Assembly (NCBI GenBank): GCA_026387965.1
Contig: JAPLKR010000062.1
Span: forward strand, 1 to 14,819
DNA: 14,819 bases
Direction: 5' to 3'
Source of the DNA: Fusobacteriota bacterium
GTDB taxonomy: Bacteria > Fusobacteriota > Fusobacteriia > JAPLKR01
How positions within the stretch are numbered: position 1 is the stretch's first letter; each line of letters starts with the position of its first letter. A program made the position numbers and the translations under genes. Shown piece after piece: positions 1 to 6,877 of this stretch. A model generated the notes under the pieces. That model was not told the origin of the DNA. It did not search any database and was given only the letters and a program-made list of their open reading frames with translations.

Positions 1-627
1 ACTTGGTCTTGCCACTTTAACAATAATTGTCCCCGTACCAGCATATTTTCCTGCACGTGCAATGGTTTTATCTGTACCTTCGATCCCCTCTAATGCCACA
101 ACAGAGGCATCTTTACATACTACAGTTTGTCCAATATCCAACGTTGTTAACATTTTAGCTGCTTCAAGCCCAATTTGAATTGTTTTTTCATCCTCACTCG
201 TTGGGTGAATATTCGTATAAATTTTTTTTTCAACCATAAAATGTTCTAACATAAAGTTTTGAGGCATAACCTCAATTCCACTATGTTTTAAAAAGTTTAT
301 AATCTCAAATATGATTGTTTCATCCTTTTTATCTTTAAGTTCATTCAATAATTCTAATGCAGAACTCTGAGAAGAATTTGTACCAAATATAAGGCTCTTT
401 TCTACTTTTCCTAGCATAATAACTTTTTGAATTTGTTGGGATATTAGATACGTCATCGCTCGGGGAATATCACTAAATGATACTTGCAAATAGTTTTCAT
501 GGGATTTTAATCTACTATCACACTCTTCAAAAAAAGCCAAAACATGAATATCATAGTATTCTTTGGCCACTTCTAAAAAAAGATACGGTAGCTCTCCAAC
601 TCCTGCAATAATCGCAATTTTTTCCAT
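1..627 (-). CDS. lpxI: UDP-2,3-diacylglucosamine pyrophosphatase LpxI, 3' end cut off by the window edge
   Basis: LpxI hydrolyses UDP-2,3-diacylglucosamine to lipid X (2,3-diacylglucosamine 1-phosphate) plus UMP, the fourth step of lipid A synthesis, in the cytoplasm. It is the unrelated replacement for LpxH. I translated 209 codons without a stop. The N-terminus MEKIAIIAGVGELPYL and the run VVALEGIEGTDKTIARAG, followed by GTIIVKVARP, are characteristic of the LpxI (DUF1009) family. The family is usually about 270-280 residues, so roughly the last 60-70 residues, including the end of the catalytic domain, lie beyond base 1. The ATG shares one base with the lpxA stop (TAATG), which fixes the start and implies translational coupling; an AAGGA lies 11 bases upstream. 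Last gene of the visible lpx operon. Identity is secure; completeness cannot be judged. Confidence 0.93.
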   Translation of the reverse strand, partial: MEKIAIIAGVGELPYLFLEVAKEYYDIHVLAFFEECDSRLKSHENYLQVSFSDIPRAMTYLISQQIQKVIMLGKVEKSLIFGTNSSQSSALELLNELKDKKDETIIFEIINFLKHSGIEVMPQNFMLEHFMVEKKIYTNIHPTSEDEKTIQIGLEAAKMLTTLDIGQTVVCKDASVVALEGIEGTDKTIARAGKYAGTGTIIVKVARPS

Positions 628-1400
628 TATCTACAAATTCCTTTCTCGCTTGAATTAATAAAATTCACTATATTTTGAATATGATCTACTGAGGGGTATT
701 TTTCTTGAAGCAGTTTAACTGCATCACTAAGTCTTGAATTTGAACGAAACAGAATATATTGAGCATCACGGATCTCTTTGATTTGACGATCTGTAAAACC
801 TCTTCTTTTTAGCCCTACTATATTGATTCCATGTAACTCAGTTCTATTTCCTTCTGCTAGTGCATAAGGCACGATATCTTGTGATACAATCGACCCTGAC
901 CCCACCATAACGTGATCGCCAACTTTAGAAAATTGAAGTATTCCGCAAAGTCCACCTACAATAACAAAATTTCCAATTTCAACATGACCTGCAAGAGCTA
1001 CAGAATTTGCAAATACACAATTATTTCCCACAATACAGTCATGAGCTACATGTGAGTAGACCATGAAAAGGTTATTATCTCCTATCACAGTTTTACCACT
1101 TGCTTCTGTCCCTCTATGTATCGACACAAACTCTCTAATAGTATTGTTATTTCCGATGATCGTAACAGTTTTTTCCCCATGAAATTTCAAATCCTGAGGG
1201 ACAAGACCAATCGACACCGATTGGAAAATACGATTATTTTCGCCTATTGTAGTATCTCCATCAATAATTGTATTCGGGCCAATAGACGTTCCTTTGCCAA
1301 TTTTAACATCTTTTCCAATTATAGCAAATGGACCAATTGTTACAGAATTATGAATTTGTGCGCCCAATTCAATGATGGCCGTTGGATGAATCTTAATCAT
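627..1400 (-). CDS. lpxA: UDP-N-acetylglucosamine O-acyltransferase LpxA
   Basis: LpxA transfers a 3-hydroxyacyl chain from acyl carrier protein to the 3-OH of UDP-GlcNAc, the first step of lipid A synthesis, as a cytoplasmic homotrimer. The 257 residues match the family (E. coli 262). Residues 1 to about 190 are a left-handed beta helix of hexapeptide repeats (for example IGPFAIIGKDVKIGKGTSIG), and the rest is the helical C-terminal domain. The catalytic histidine is H120 in HVAHDC (E. coli H125). LAGHV holds H139 (E. coli H144), and GLKRRGF is the conserved start of the C-terminal part. With this constant offset of five, the E. coli acyl-length position G173 falls on S168 in MVGSGS. It starts 9 bases after the fabZ stop behind a run of seven G that serves as its ribosome binding site, and ends overlapping lpxI. 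Well conserved and intact. Confidence 0.96.
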   Translation of the reverse strand: MIKIHPTAIIELGAQIHNSVTIGPFAIIGKDVKIGKGTSIGPNTIIDGDTTIGENNRIFQSVSIGLVPQDLKFHGEKTVTIIGNNNTIREFVSIHRGTEASGKTVIGDNNLFMVYSHVAHDCIVGNNCVFANSVALAGHVEIGNFVIVGGLCGILQFSKVGDHVMVGSGSIVSQDIVPYALAEGNRTELHGINIVGLKRRGFTDRQIKEIRDAQYILFRSNSRLSDAVKLLQEKYPSVDHIQNIVNFINSSEKGICR

Positions 1401-1403
1401 AAT

Positions 1404-1410
1404 CCCCCCC
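1404..1410 (-). promoter_or_regulatory. G7 homopolymer acting as the lpxA ribosome binding site
   Basis: On the minus strand the fabZ stop TAG runs directly into seven consecutive G (sharing its last base), followed by ATT and the lpxA ATG. No other Shine-Dalgarno-like sequence is present, so part of this run must pair with 16S rRNA. A slip in the run would change ribosome spacing but not the lpxA reading frame. Confidence 0.55.
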
Positions 1411-1871
1411 TACATTTTCACAATAGCGAACATCAGTTCTGCTTCGCAAATTAATTTTCCCTCAACAAAAACTTTTCCAATGGCTGTCATCATCATGCCA
1501 CCAGCTTTTACTTTATCTACAACCATCTCCATACGCATTTGATCTCCAGGTACTACTATACCTCTAAATTTTGCACTTCTAATAGAGGTAAATACTGGAA
1601 TATGCCCTACTGGAACTTCTTTTAATATAAGTACTCCTAAAGTTTGTGCCATCGCCTCAATAATAAGTACTCCTGGCATTACAGGATACCCAGGATAATG
1701 CCCTTGGAAAAAACCCTCATTTATAGTAACATTTTTTATTCCAACAATTCTCTTCATTGGCTCTTCCTCAAGTATTCTATCTACGAGTAACATCGGAAAT
1801 CTATGTGGAATTCTTTGCATGATCTCATTAATATCTAACCTTTGCTTCTCTACTTTAACTTCTGTGTTCAT
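1410..1871 (-). CDS. fabZ: 3-hydroxyacyl-[acyl-carrier-protein] dehydratase FabZ
   Basis: FabZ removes water from 3-hydroxyacyl-ACP in fatty acid elongation. It uses the same 3-hydroxyacyl-ACP pool that LpxA and LpxC draw on, which explains its usual place in lpx operons. The single hot-dog fold is clear: the conserved IPHRFPMLLVDRI near the N-terminus, the active-site histidine in GHYPGYPVMPGV (H58) and the catalytic glutamate in IIEAMAQ (E72). I start it at 1871, giving 153 residues (E. coli 151), because AAGGGAG sits 5 bases before that ATG. An upstream ATG at 1886 overlaps the lpxC stop and would add only MKGVT, with no ribosome binding site of its own. It ends with TAG and is in the same reading frame as lpxA downstream. 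Intact. Confidence 0.95.
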   Translation of the reverse strand: MNTEVKVEKQRLDINEIMQRIPHRFPMLLVDRILEEEPMKRIVGIKNVTINEGFFQGHYPGYPVMPGVLIIEAMAQTLGVLILKEVPVGHIPVFTSIRSAKFRGIVVPGDQMRMEMVVDKVKAGGMMMTAIGKVFVEGKLICEAELMFAIVKM

Positions 1872-1885
1872 TGTAACTCCCTTCA

Positions 1886-2716
1886 TTATATAAGTTTAGC
1901 TAATTCTTTAGCAAATTTATTATTAATTGCATGACCTGCTTTAATAGCTATAATATGCCCCTTAACAGGTCTATTTAAAATTTTGATATCACCTAATAAA
2001 TCCAATACTTTATGCCTAACAAACTCATTTTCAAAACGTAAGCCATCTTCATTAAGTATACCATTTTTTGATACAACGATGGCATTGTCTAAACTACCTC
2101 CAAGCGCGAGATTATTCTCTTTTAAATATTTGATTTCATAGTCAAACCCAAAAGTTCTTGCCCGAGACACTTGTTCTTTAAACTCTGACTCCGATACATT
2201 AAAATCCATATATTGCGCCTTTAAAAAAGTATGATTAAAGTCTATCGTATATGAGATTCTATACTCATGATATGGGAGTCCAATCACCATTTTTCCCTCA
2301 TCTCTTACAAAAATCGGCTCTTTAATCTCAATATAATCCACTTCCCCATCGAGTTCTTTTACCCCGGCAATATCGATAAGTTCTAAAAAATGAAATCCAC
2401 TTCCGTCGCCTATCGGCATCTCATTTCCATCAAGTTCTATCAACACATCTGTAATTTTATAAGCGGCTAAAACTGCCATTAAATGTTCAATGGTATAAAC
2501 TTGTGCCCCATGTTCATTTCTAACGTTGGTTCCTCGTGTCAAATCAAATACATTTTCAATTATTACTGGGATAATGTTGTTTTCTTTTAAATCGGTACGT
2601 TTAATTACAATTCCATCTCCAGAATTAGCTGGAAGAATTCTAATATTAATTTTTTCCCCTTTGTGAACGCCAATGCCATTATAAACGATAGCTTTTTGCA
2701 ACGTTTTCCGTTTCAC
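1886..2716 (-). CDS. lpxC: UDP-3-O-acyl-N-acetylglucosamine deacetylase LpxC
   Basis: LpxC is the zinc deacetylase that commits UDP-3-O-acyl-GlcNAc to lipid A synthesis. The protein has 276 residues, shorter than the 305 of E. coli because it stops soon after the last catalytic histidine, as in many lineages. Zinc ligands and catalytic residues are all visible: E77 and H78 in TIEHLMA, H235 and D239 in RHKVLDLLGD, and H262 in AGHAINNK. The N-terminal TLQKAIVYNGIGVHKG is the family signature. The start codon is GTG, overlapping the pcrA stop (GTGA), with AGGAG a few bases upstream inside pcrA. The stop TAA is followed at once by TGA, a tandem stop. Translation is probably coupled to pcrA. Intact and confidently named. 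Confidence 0.96.
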   Translation of the reverse strand: MKRKTLQKAIVYNGIGVHKGEKINIRILPANSGDGIVIKRTDLKENNIIPVIIENVFDLTRGTNVRNEHGAQVYTIEHLMAVLAAYKITDVLIELDGNEMPIGDGSGFHFLELIDIAGVKELDGEVDYIEIKEPIFVRDEGKMVIGLPYHEYRISYTIDFNHTFLKAQYMDFNVSESEFKEQVSRARTFGFDYEIKYLKENNLALGGSLDNAIVVSKNGILNEDGLRFENEFVRHKVLDLLGDIKILNRPVKGHIIAIKAGHAINNKFAKELAKLI

Positions 2717-4914
2717 CTCTCACTCCTTGTTTTAATTTTTTCTATAAATTTATCTATGATTTTTGTTAAAAATTTTTTTTCTCCCATTCCAGGAAAATAT
2801 ATTTGAACTTTTTCTGCATCCACTGAAGTGATTTTTCCCTCTCCAAAAGATTTATGTTTAATAAAATCGCCTGTTTTATACTTAAATGAAAGTGAAGAAT
2901 CACTAACATGCGTATTTTCAGAATATCTCATTATATCATTTTTTAATGTACCGCTGCTACTATTTTTTGAAAAACCTCCATTTGAATATGACTGCAAATT
3001 ACTTTTTGGTGCAAATCCAGTAGCTTGTCTTTCTTCAAATAAAAAAAACTTCTTCGGAATCTCAGACAGAAAGCGAGATTTTTCACGTTGGAAGCTCATG
3101 ACCCCATGTATGCGTCGCGATCTTGCATAACTGAGTATAAGTCGCTGTTTTGCTCTTGTAATTGCCACATAACAAAGCCTTCTCTCCTCTTCAACATCCT
3201 CTTCACTAAATTTTTGACTTCCTGGAAATATCTCATCTTCGAAGCCAATAATGAAAACATTATCAAACTCTAACCCCTTAGACGCGTGAATAGTCATTAG
3301 TTTAACACAACTCTCGCTCTCTTCTATATCATCACTCGCCATGGCAAGTGATACATACTCTAAGTAAGTTGAAAGATTTAAATTTTCTTCTTCTCTTTCA
3401 AAATCCATTGCCGAGTTGATTAACTCCTCAACGTTTAAAATTCGATCATCTTCCACAGCCTCTTTCAGAGATGCTTTATATCCACTTCTTTCAAAAACTT
3501 GCCGAACTAGCCAAGACACGCCACTTTCATGGATAATTTTTTTAAACTCTTCCATCAAAATATAAAAATCATAGGCTTTTTTCGCAGCTCCACCTCGAAT
3601 GCCACAATCAAGTGAAAAAGCAAGAGAGTCATAAAGCGTTATGCCTCTTTCACGCGCAAGTAAGAGGATTTTATCAAGTGATGCTTGTCCTATACCACGA
3701 GCAGGTGTGTTAATAATTCGAATCACATTGAGTTCATCACTTGGATTAATCAGAACTCTCAAATAGCCCAAAATATCTTTTATCTCTTGCCTTTGATAAA
3801 ACTGAATTCCCCCATAAATTTTATAAGGAATATTTTGTCTTCTTAGTTCATCTTCCATTTGCCTCGATTGAAAGTTATTCCGGTAAAGTATGGCACTATT
3901 TTTAAAGTCTCCAATTTTTTTCAGTTTATGTGCAACAAAATATGCCTCTTCACGATCACCGTCAGAGGCTAAAAGCTCAATTAACTCACTCCCTTTAATG
4001 CTTGTCCAAAGTTTTTTTCCTTTAGATGAGGTATTATTTTTTATTACTTCATTTGCAGCACCTAAAATAGTCTCAGTTGAACGATAATTTTGTTCTAATT
4101 TAACGACTTTTGCACTTTTATAATCTTTTTCAAAGTTCAAAATATTTGAGATATCTGCACCACGAAATCCATATATACTTTGGTCTTCATCCCCAACGAC
4201 ACATAAGTTTTTATGTCGTTTTGCAATGTAATTCACTATATCATATTGAATTTTGTTGGTATCTTGATATTCGTCTACCATTATGTAGGTATACCGTTTT
4301 TGAACTTTTTCTAGTACTTGCGGTATCTCTAAAAGATCCCGTGACAGTAACAATATATCAGAAAAATCTACCGAATTACTCGCTCTTAGGATTTTATTAT
4401 ACTCCATATAGATTTGAGCCATTGCTTTTTCTACAGGATAACGTACTATCTTTTCATATTCTATTGGGGTAGTCCCGCTCTCTTTGAGCTTTGAAATTTT
4501 TCCAGCAATTTGACTTAACGTTAAATCATTAAGTGTGATATTTTTCTCTTTTTGCACTTTATTTACCACTTTTTTTTGATCATCCGTATCATAAATTGTA
4601 AAATTCCGATTAACGTCAATCAACTCTCCGTAAGTTCTCAAGAGTTGTACTCCAAAAGCATGAAATGTGGATATTTGCATATTTTCCGCTACGCGCCCTA
4701 CTAACTTATACACACGCTCTTTCATCTCTCTAGCGGCTTTGTTTGTAAATGTCACAGCTAGTATTTCATGCGGTAATATTCCGTGATTTAACATATACGC
4801 CATTCGAAAAGTTATGGTTTTTGTTTTCCCAGTACCAGCTCCAGCCAATATTAGAAGAGGTCCATTTAACGTTCGGGCAGCTTCTCTCTGTTCTGGATTT
4901 AATTCCTCTAGCAT
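2713..4914 (-). CDS. pcrA: ATP-dependent DNA helicase of the PcrA/UvrD family
   Basis: A superfamily 1A 3'-5' DNA helicase acting in nucleotide excision repair, in clearing RecA filaments and in replication-transcription conflicts. The 733 residues match PcrA/UvrD. Motifs in order: Q-motif region LNPEQREA (5-12), Walker A AGAGTGKT (24-31), motif Ia AVTFTNKAA, motif Ib TFHAFG (83-88), Walker B VDEYQDTN (213-220), motif III GDEDQSIYGFRGA (241-253), motif IV QNYRST, motif V TIHASKGLEFDNV and motif VI YVAITRAKQRL. The tail KTGDFIKHKSFGEGKI and the following strands resemble the Tudor-like RNA polymerase-binding end of PcrA, supporting PcrA over Rep. It lies 11 bases after proS and overlaps lpxC by 4 bases. 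Nothing is missing. PcrA versus UvrD naming is a matter of lineage. Confidence 0.94.
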   Translation of the reverse strand: MLEELNPEQREAARTLNGPLLILAGAGTGKTKTITFRMAYMLNHGILPHEILAVTFTNKAAREMKERVYKLVGRVAENMQISTFHAFGVQLLRTYGELIDVNRNFTIYDTDDQKKVVNKVQKEKNITLNDLTLSQIAGKISKLKESGTTPIEYEKIVRYPVEKAMAQIYMEYNKILRASNSVDFSDILLLSRDLLEIPQVLEKVQKRYTYIMVDEYQDTNKIQYDIVNYIAKRHKNLCVVGDEDQSIYGFRGADISNILNFEKDYKSAKVVKLEQNYRSTETILGAANEVIKNNTSSKGKKLWTSIKGSELIELLASDGDREEAYFVAHKLKKIGDFKNSAILYRNNFQSRQMEDELRRQNIPYKIYGGIQFYQRQEIKDILGYLRVLINPSDELNVIRIINTPARGIGQASLDKILLLARERGITLYDSLAFSLDCGIRGGAAKKAYDFYILMEEFKKIIHESGVSWLVRQVFERSGYKASLKEAVEDDRILNVEELINSAMDFEREEENLNLSTYLEYVSLAMASDDIEESESCVKLMTIHASKGLEFDNVFIIGFEDEIFPGSQKFSEEDVEEERRLCYVAITRAKQRLILSYARSRRIHGVMSFQREKSRFLSEIPKKFFLFEERQATGFAPKSNLQSYSNGGFSKNSSSGTLKNDIMRYSENTHVSDSSLSFKYKTGDFIKHKSFGEGKITSVDAEKVQIYFPGMGEKKFLTKIIDKFIEKIKTRSER

Positions 4915-4925
4915 GAACTACCCCT

Positions 4926-5765
4926 CTATTCTTTCTCTGTTATTATCAGCTTAACTCTTTCAACAATACTCGCGGTTGAAACGAGCTCTGTTCCGCCTTT
5001 TCTCATTTTAACTTCTACTTCACCTTCAGCTAACCCTTTACCAACGATAACTTTAATAGGAATACCAATCAGATCTGAATCTTTAAGTTTAAATCCTATT
5101 CTTTCATTTCTGTCATCAATTATGGCATCTACATTGAGAGATTTTAATTCCGTATAGATTCTCTCAGCCTCTGCAACTTGGTCTACATCTTTAGGATTGG
5201 CCGCCATTATATTAACTTCAAAAGGGGCTATTGCCATTGGCCAGATAATTCCATAATCATCATAACTTTGCTCTACTACCGCCGCCATAGTTCGCGACAC
5301 TCCAATTCCATAACATCCCATTGTCACTTTAACTGGCTTTCCATCTTCTCCAATAACAGTTAAATTCATACTCTCACTATATTTCGTTCCAAGCTGAAAT
5401 ATTTGCCCAACTTCAATTCCACGAGCTGTTTCTAATGTACCTCCAAGACAGCGAGTACACCCATCACCAACTTTTGAACTATGAACATCTACCACTCTGT
5501 GTGCTGTGAAATCTTTACCGTGATTTACATTAATGATGTGCTTGTTTGCGCAATTAGCACCTACTACATAGTTTCTAGCACTTTCAAGCGTGGAATCTAA
5601 AATAATTTGAACTTTAGAGTCAATTCCCATTGGTCCAATGTATCCCTTTTCCATTCCAAGCGCTTTCATCTCTTCAGGTGTTGCCCACTCAAGATCAATT
5701 ATGTCTAAAAGGTTTTTTAGCTTCACTTCATTAACTTCATAGTCGCCACGAATCATCACAAGCAC
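4926..5765 (-). CDS. proS: C-terminal part of ProRS, possible restart product
   Basis: This is the open stretch after the TAG, in the same frame as the upstream part. It holds the rest of the editing insertion (RGDYEVNEVKL to about the GPMGI region and beyond), the second half of the catalytic core with motif 3 GCYGIGVSRT, and the anticodon-binding domain (APFEVNIMA to the end). Possible restart codons are GTG at 5765, GTG at 5759 and ATG at 5756. AAAAAGGG lies just upstream, about 9 bases from the GTG at 5759, so reinitiation after the TAG is conceivable. It ends with TAG, 11 bases before pcrA. Confidence 0.55.
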   Translation of the reverse strand: MLVMIRGDYEVNEVKLKNLLDIIDLEWATPEEMKALGMEKGYIGPMGIDSKVQIILDSTLESARNYVVGANCANKHIINVNHGKDFTAHRVVDVHSSKVGDGCTRCLGGTLETARGIEVGQIFQLGTKYSESMNLTVIGEDGKPVKVTMGCYGIGVSRTMAAVVEQSYDDYGIIWPMAIAPFEVNIMAANPKDVDQVAEAERIYTELKSLNVDAIIDDRNERIGFKLKDSDLIGIPIKVIVGKGLAEGEVEVKMRKGGTELVSTASIVERVKLIITEKE

Positions 5766-5780
5766 AAACCCTTTTTCTGA

Positions 5781-6632
5781 CTAGCACACAACGGCTTTTG
5801 CACAATTTTGAGAGCTGATATTAAGGAAATTCGCCACATCTTCGATGCTTTCACTATTTGGAGTCTCTACCGTCTTCATTGCTTTTAACTCACACATCTC
5901 ATTTTCAATAGCCATTTGTGCAGTTGCTTTTTCAATATTTGCTGCATAATCACAGTGATTGCAATATAAAATTTCATCTTCACCAGAGTTTGCAAGCACA
6001 TGGATTTCATGGGTTTTGCTTCCTCCAATATTACCTGAATCTGCTTCTACCGCCCTAAATTTTAGCCCAAGTCTTTCAAAAATTCTGTTGTAAGCTTGAT
6101 GCATATTCTCATACTCAGCTTCTAAAGAGGCATGATTTAAGTGAAAACTATACCCATCTTTCATTAAAAACTCACGCCCACGCATAAGTCCAAATCTTGG
6201 ACGCACTTCATCTCTAAATTTTGTTTGAATTTGATATACATTAAGGGGAAGCTCTTTATAAGAGGATACGGTATTTTTAATAATATCAGTAATAACTTCT
6301 TCATGAGTTGGCCCTAAGATAAATTCATTATCATGGCGATCTACTAGTGTCATTAACTCTTTACCGGTCTTAGAATAACGCCCTGATTCAAGCCACAAAG
6401 AAACAGGTTGAAGTACTGGCATTAAAAGCTCTTGTGCACCAGCAACATCTAGTTCTTCACACACAATTTTTTGAATTTTTTTAAGAATTTTTTGACCAAG
6501 TGGCATGTAGACATATATTCCACTTCCAACTTTTCTAATCATTCCTGCACGTGTCATCAGTTGATGACTGATAACTTCTGCATCCTTTGGGGTTTCTTTT
6601 AAAGTTTTATTTACAAGCTTTGTAAACCGCAT
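5781..6632 (-). CDS. proS: N-terminal part of ProRS up to the in-frame TAG
   Basis: If the TAG is real and obeyed, this 283-residue product is made from the operon promoter. It contains the N-terminal half of the class II aminoacylation core (motifs 1 and 2, with the ATP-binding arginine of FRDE) and about the first 60 residues of the editing insertion, ending at AKAVVC. It lacks motif 3 and the anticodon-binding domain, so it could not charge tRNA alone. GGAGG lies four bases before the ATG. Boundaries are certain; existence as a stable protein is not. Confidence 0.6.
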   Translation of the reverse strand: MRFTKLVNKTLKETPKDAEVISHQLMTRAGMIRKVGSGIYVYMPLGQKILKKIQKIVCEELDVAGAQELLMPVLQPVSLWLESGRYSKTGKELMTLVDRHDNEFILGPTHEEVITDIIKNTVSSYKELPLNVYQIQTKFRDEVRPRFGLMRGREFLMKDGYSFHLNHASLEAEYENMHQAYNRIFERLGLKFRAVEADSGNIGGSKTHEIHVLANSGEDEILYCNHCDYAANIEKATAQMAIENEMCELKAMKTVETPNSESIEDVANFLNISSQNCAKAVVC

Positions 6633-6659
6633 CTTTCCTCCACAAATTTTTTTATCTTT

Positions 6660-6688
6660 ATTATACCATATTTTAAGGGATTAACCAA
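6660..6688 (-). promoter_or_regulatory. Sigma-70-type promoter of the proS-pcrA-lpx operon
   Basis: On the minus strand TTGGTT (6688-6683) and a perfect TATAAT (6665-6660) are separated by exactly 17 bases. Initiation would fall near 6653, about 20 bases before the proS ATG, leaving room for the GGAGG ribosome binding site. No further promoter is obvious at the tight junctions downstream. Confidence 0.75.
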
Positions 6689-6700
6689 GGTTTTAAAACC
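6689..6700. repeat. 12-base perfect palindrome abutting the proS -35 box
   Basis: GGTTTTAAAACC is its own reverse complement and lies directly upstream of the TTGGTT -35 hexamer of the proS promoter. Its position suits an operator or UP-type AT element, but the AT-rich core makes a chance palindrome quite possible. Confidence 0.3.
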
Positions 6701-6803
6701 CAATTTTATCTACTATATAGAAAGCTTTTTACCATTTTTAATTAATATAATTGCCTCTTCCTCCACACTTCTTTGAGATTCTAAACTTACCTTTTGAAAT
6801 AGC

Positions 6804-6832
6804 TTGGCACTTTGAAAAAATCAGAGTATATT
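6804..6832 (+). promoter_or_regulatory. Sigma-70-type promoter of the phosphodiesterase gene
   Basis: TTGGCA (6804-6809) and TATATT (6827-6832) have a spacing of 17 bases and each matches the consensus at five of six positions. Initiation near 6839 gives a leader of about 39 bases, ending in AAGGAGG (6867-6873) and the ATG at 6878. It is divergent from the proS promoter. The start signals are intact although the gene they drive is broken. Confidence 0.65.
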
Positions 6833-6877
6833 TTAGCTACAAAAAGCTTCGAATTCATAAAATTCTAAGGAGGATAG

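Larger units (their letters stand above)
4926..6632 (-). pseudogene. proS: prolyl-tRNA synthetase, bacterial type, interrupted by one in-frame TAG
   Basis: ProRS charges tRNA-Pro with proline and edits Ala-tRNA-Pro. Read through, the locus has 568 codons (E. coli 572) in a single frame, with all parts present. The first half has GPTHEE (107-112) and motif 2, FRDEVRPRFG (139-148) continuing to MKDGYSF. The second half has motif 3 GCYGIGVSR and the anticodon-binding domain. The only lesion is TAG at 5783-5781 (codon 284), inside the inserted editing domain, five codons after K279, which aligns with the catalytic editing lysine K279 of E. coli. Flanking residues AKAVVC and SEKGFVLVMIRGD align without a gap to normal ProRS, so one sense codon became a stop. 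First gene of the operon, behind its own promoter and GGAGG. Either a sequencing error, a real nonsense mutation with another proS elsewhere, or a split enzyme made by restart. Confidence 0.9.

Noticed and set aside
1872-1886. Upstream ATG for fabZ overlapping the lpxC stop
   Set aside because: It adds only five unconserved residues and lacks a ribosome binding site, whereas AAGGGAG is well placed for the ATG at 1871.
2828-4472. Several plus-strand open frames of 60-120 codons opposite pcrA, and others opposite lpxA, proS, the hydrogenase and dprA
   Set aside because: They lie entirely opposite strongly conserved genes, have no ribosome binding sites, and their translations show no family features.
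5781-5783. Selenocysteine or pyrrolysine insertion in proS
   Set aside because: The codon is TAG, not TGA. Pyrrolysine has no known role in ProRS, and I saw no pyl genes in the window.
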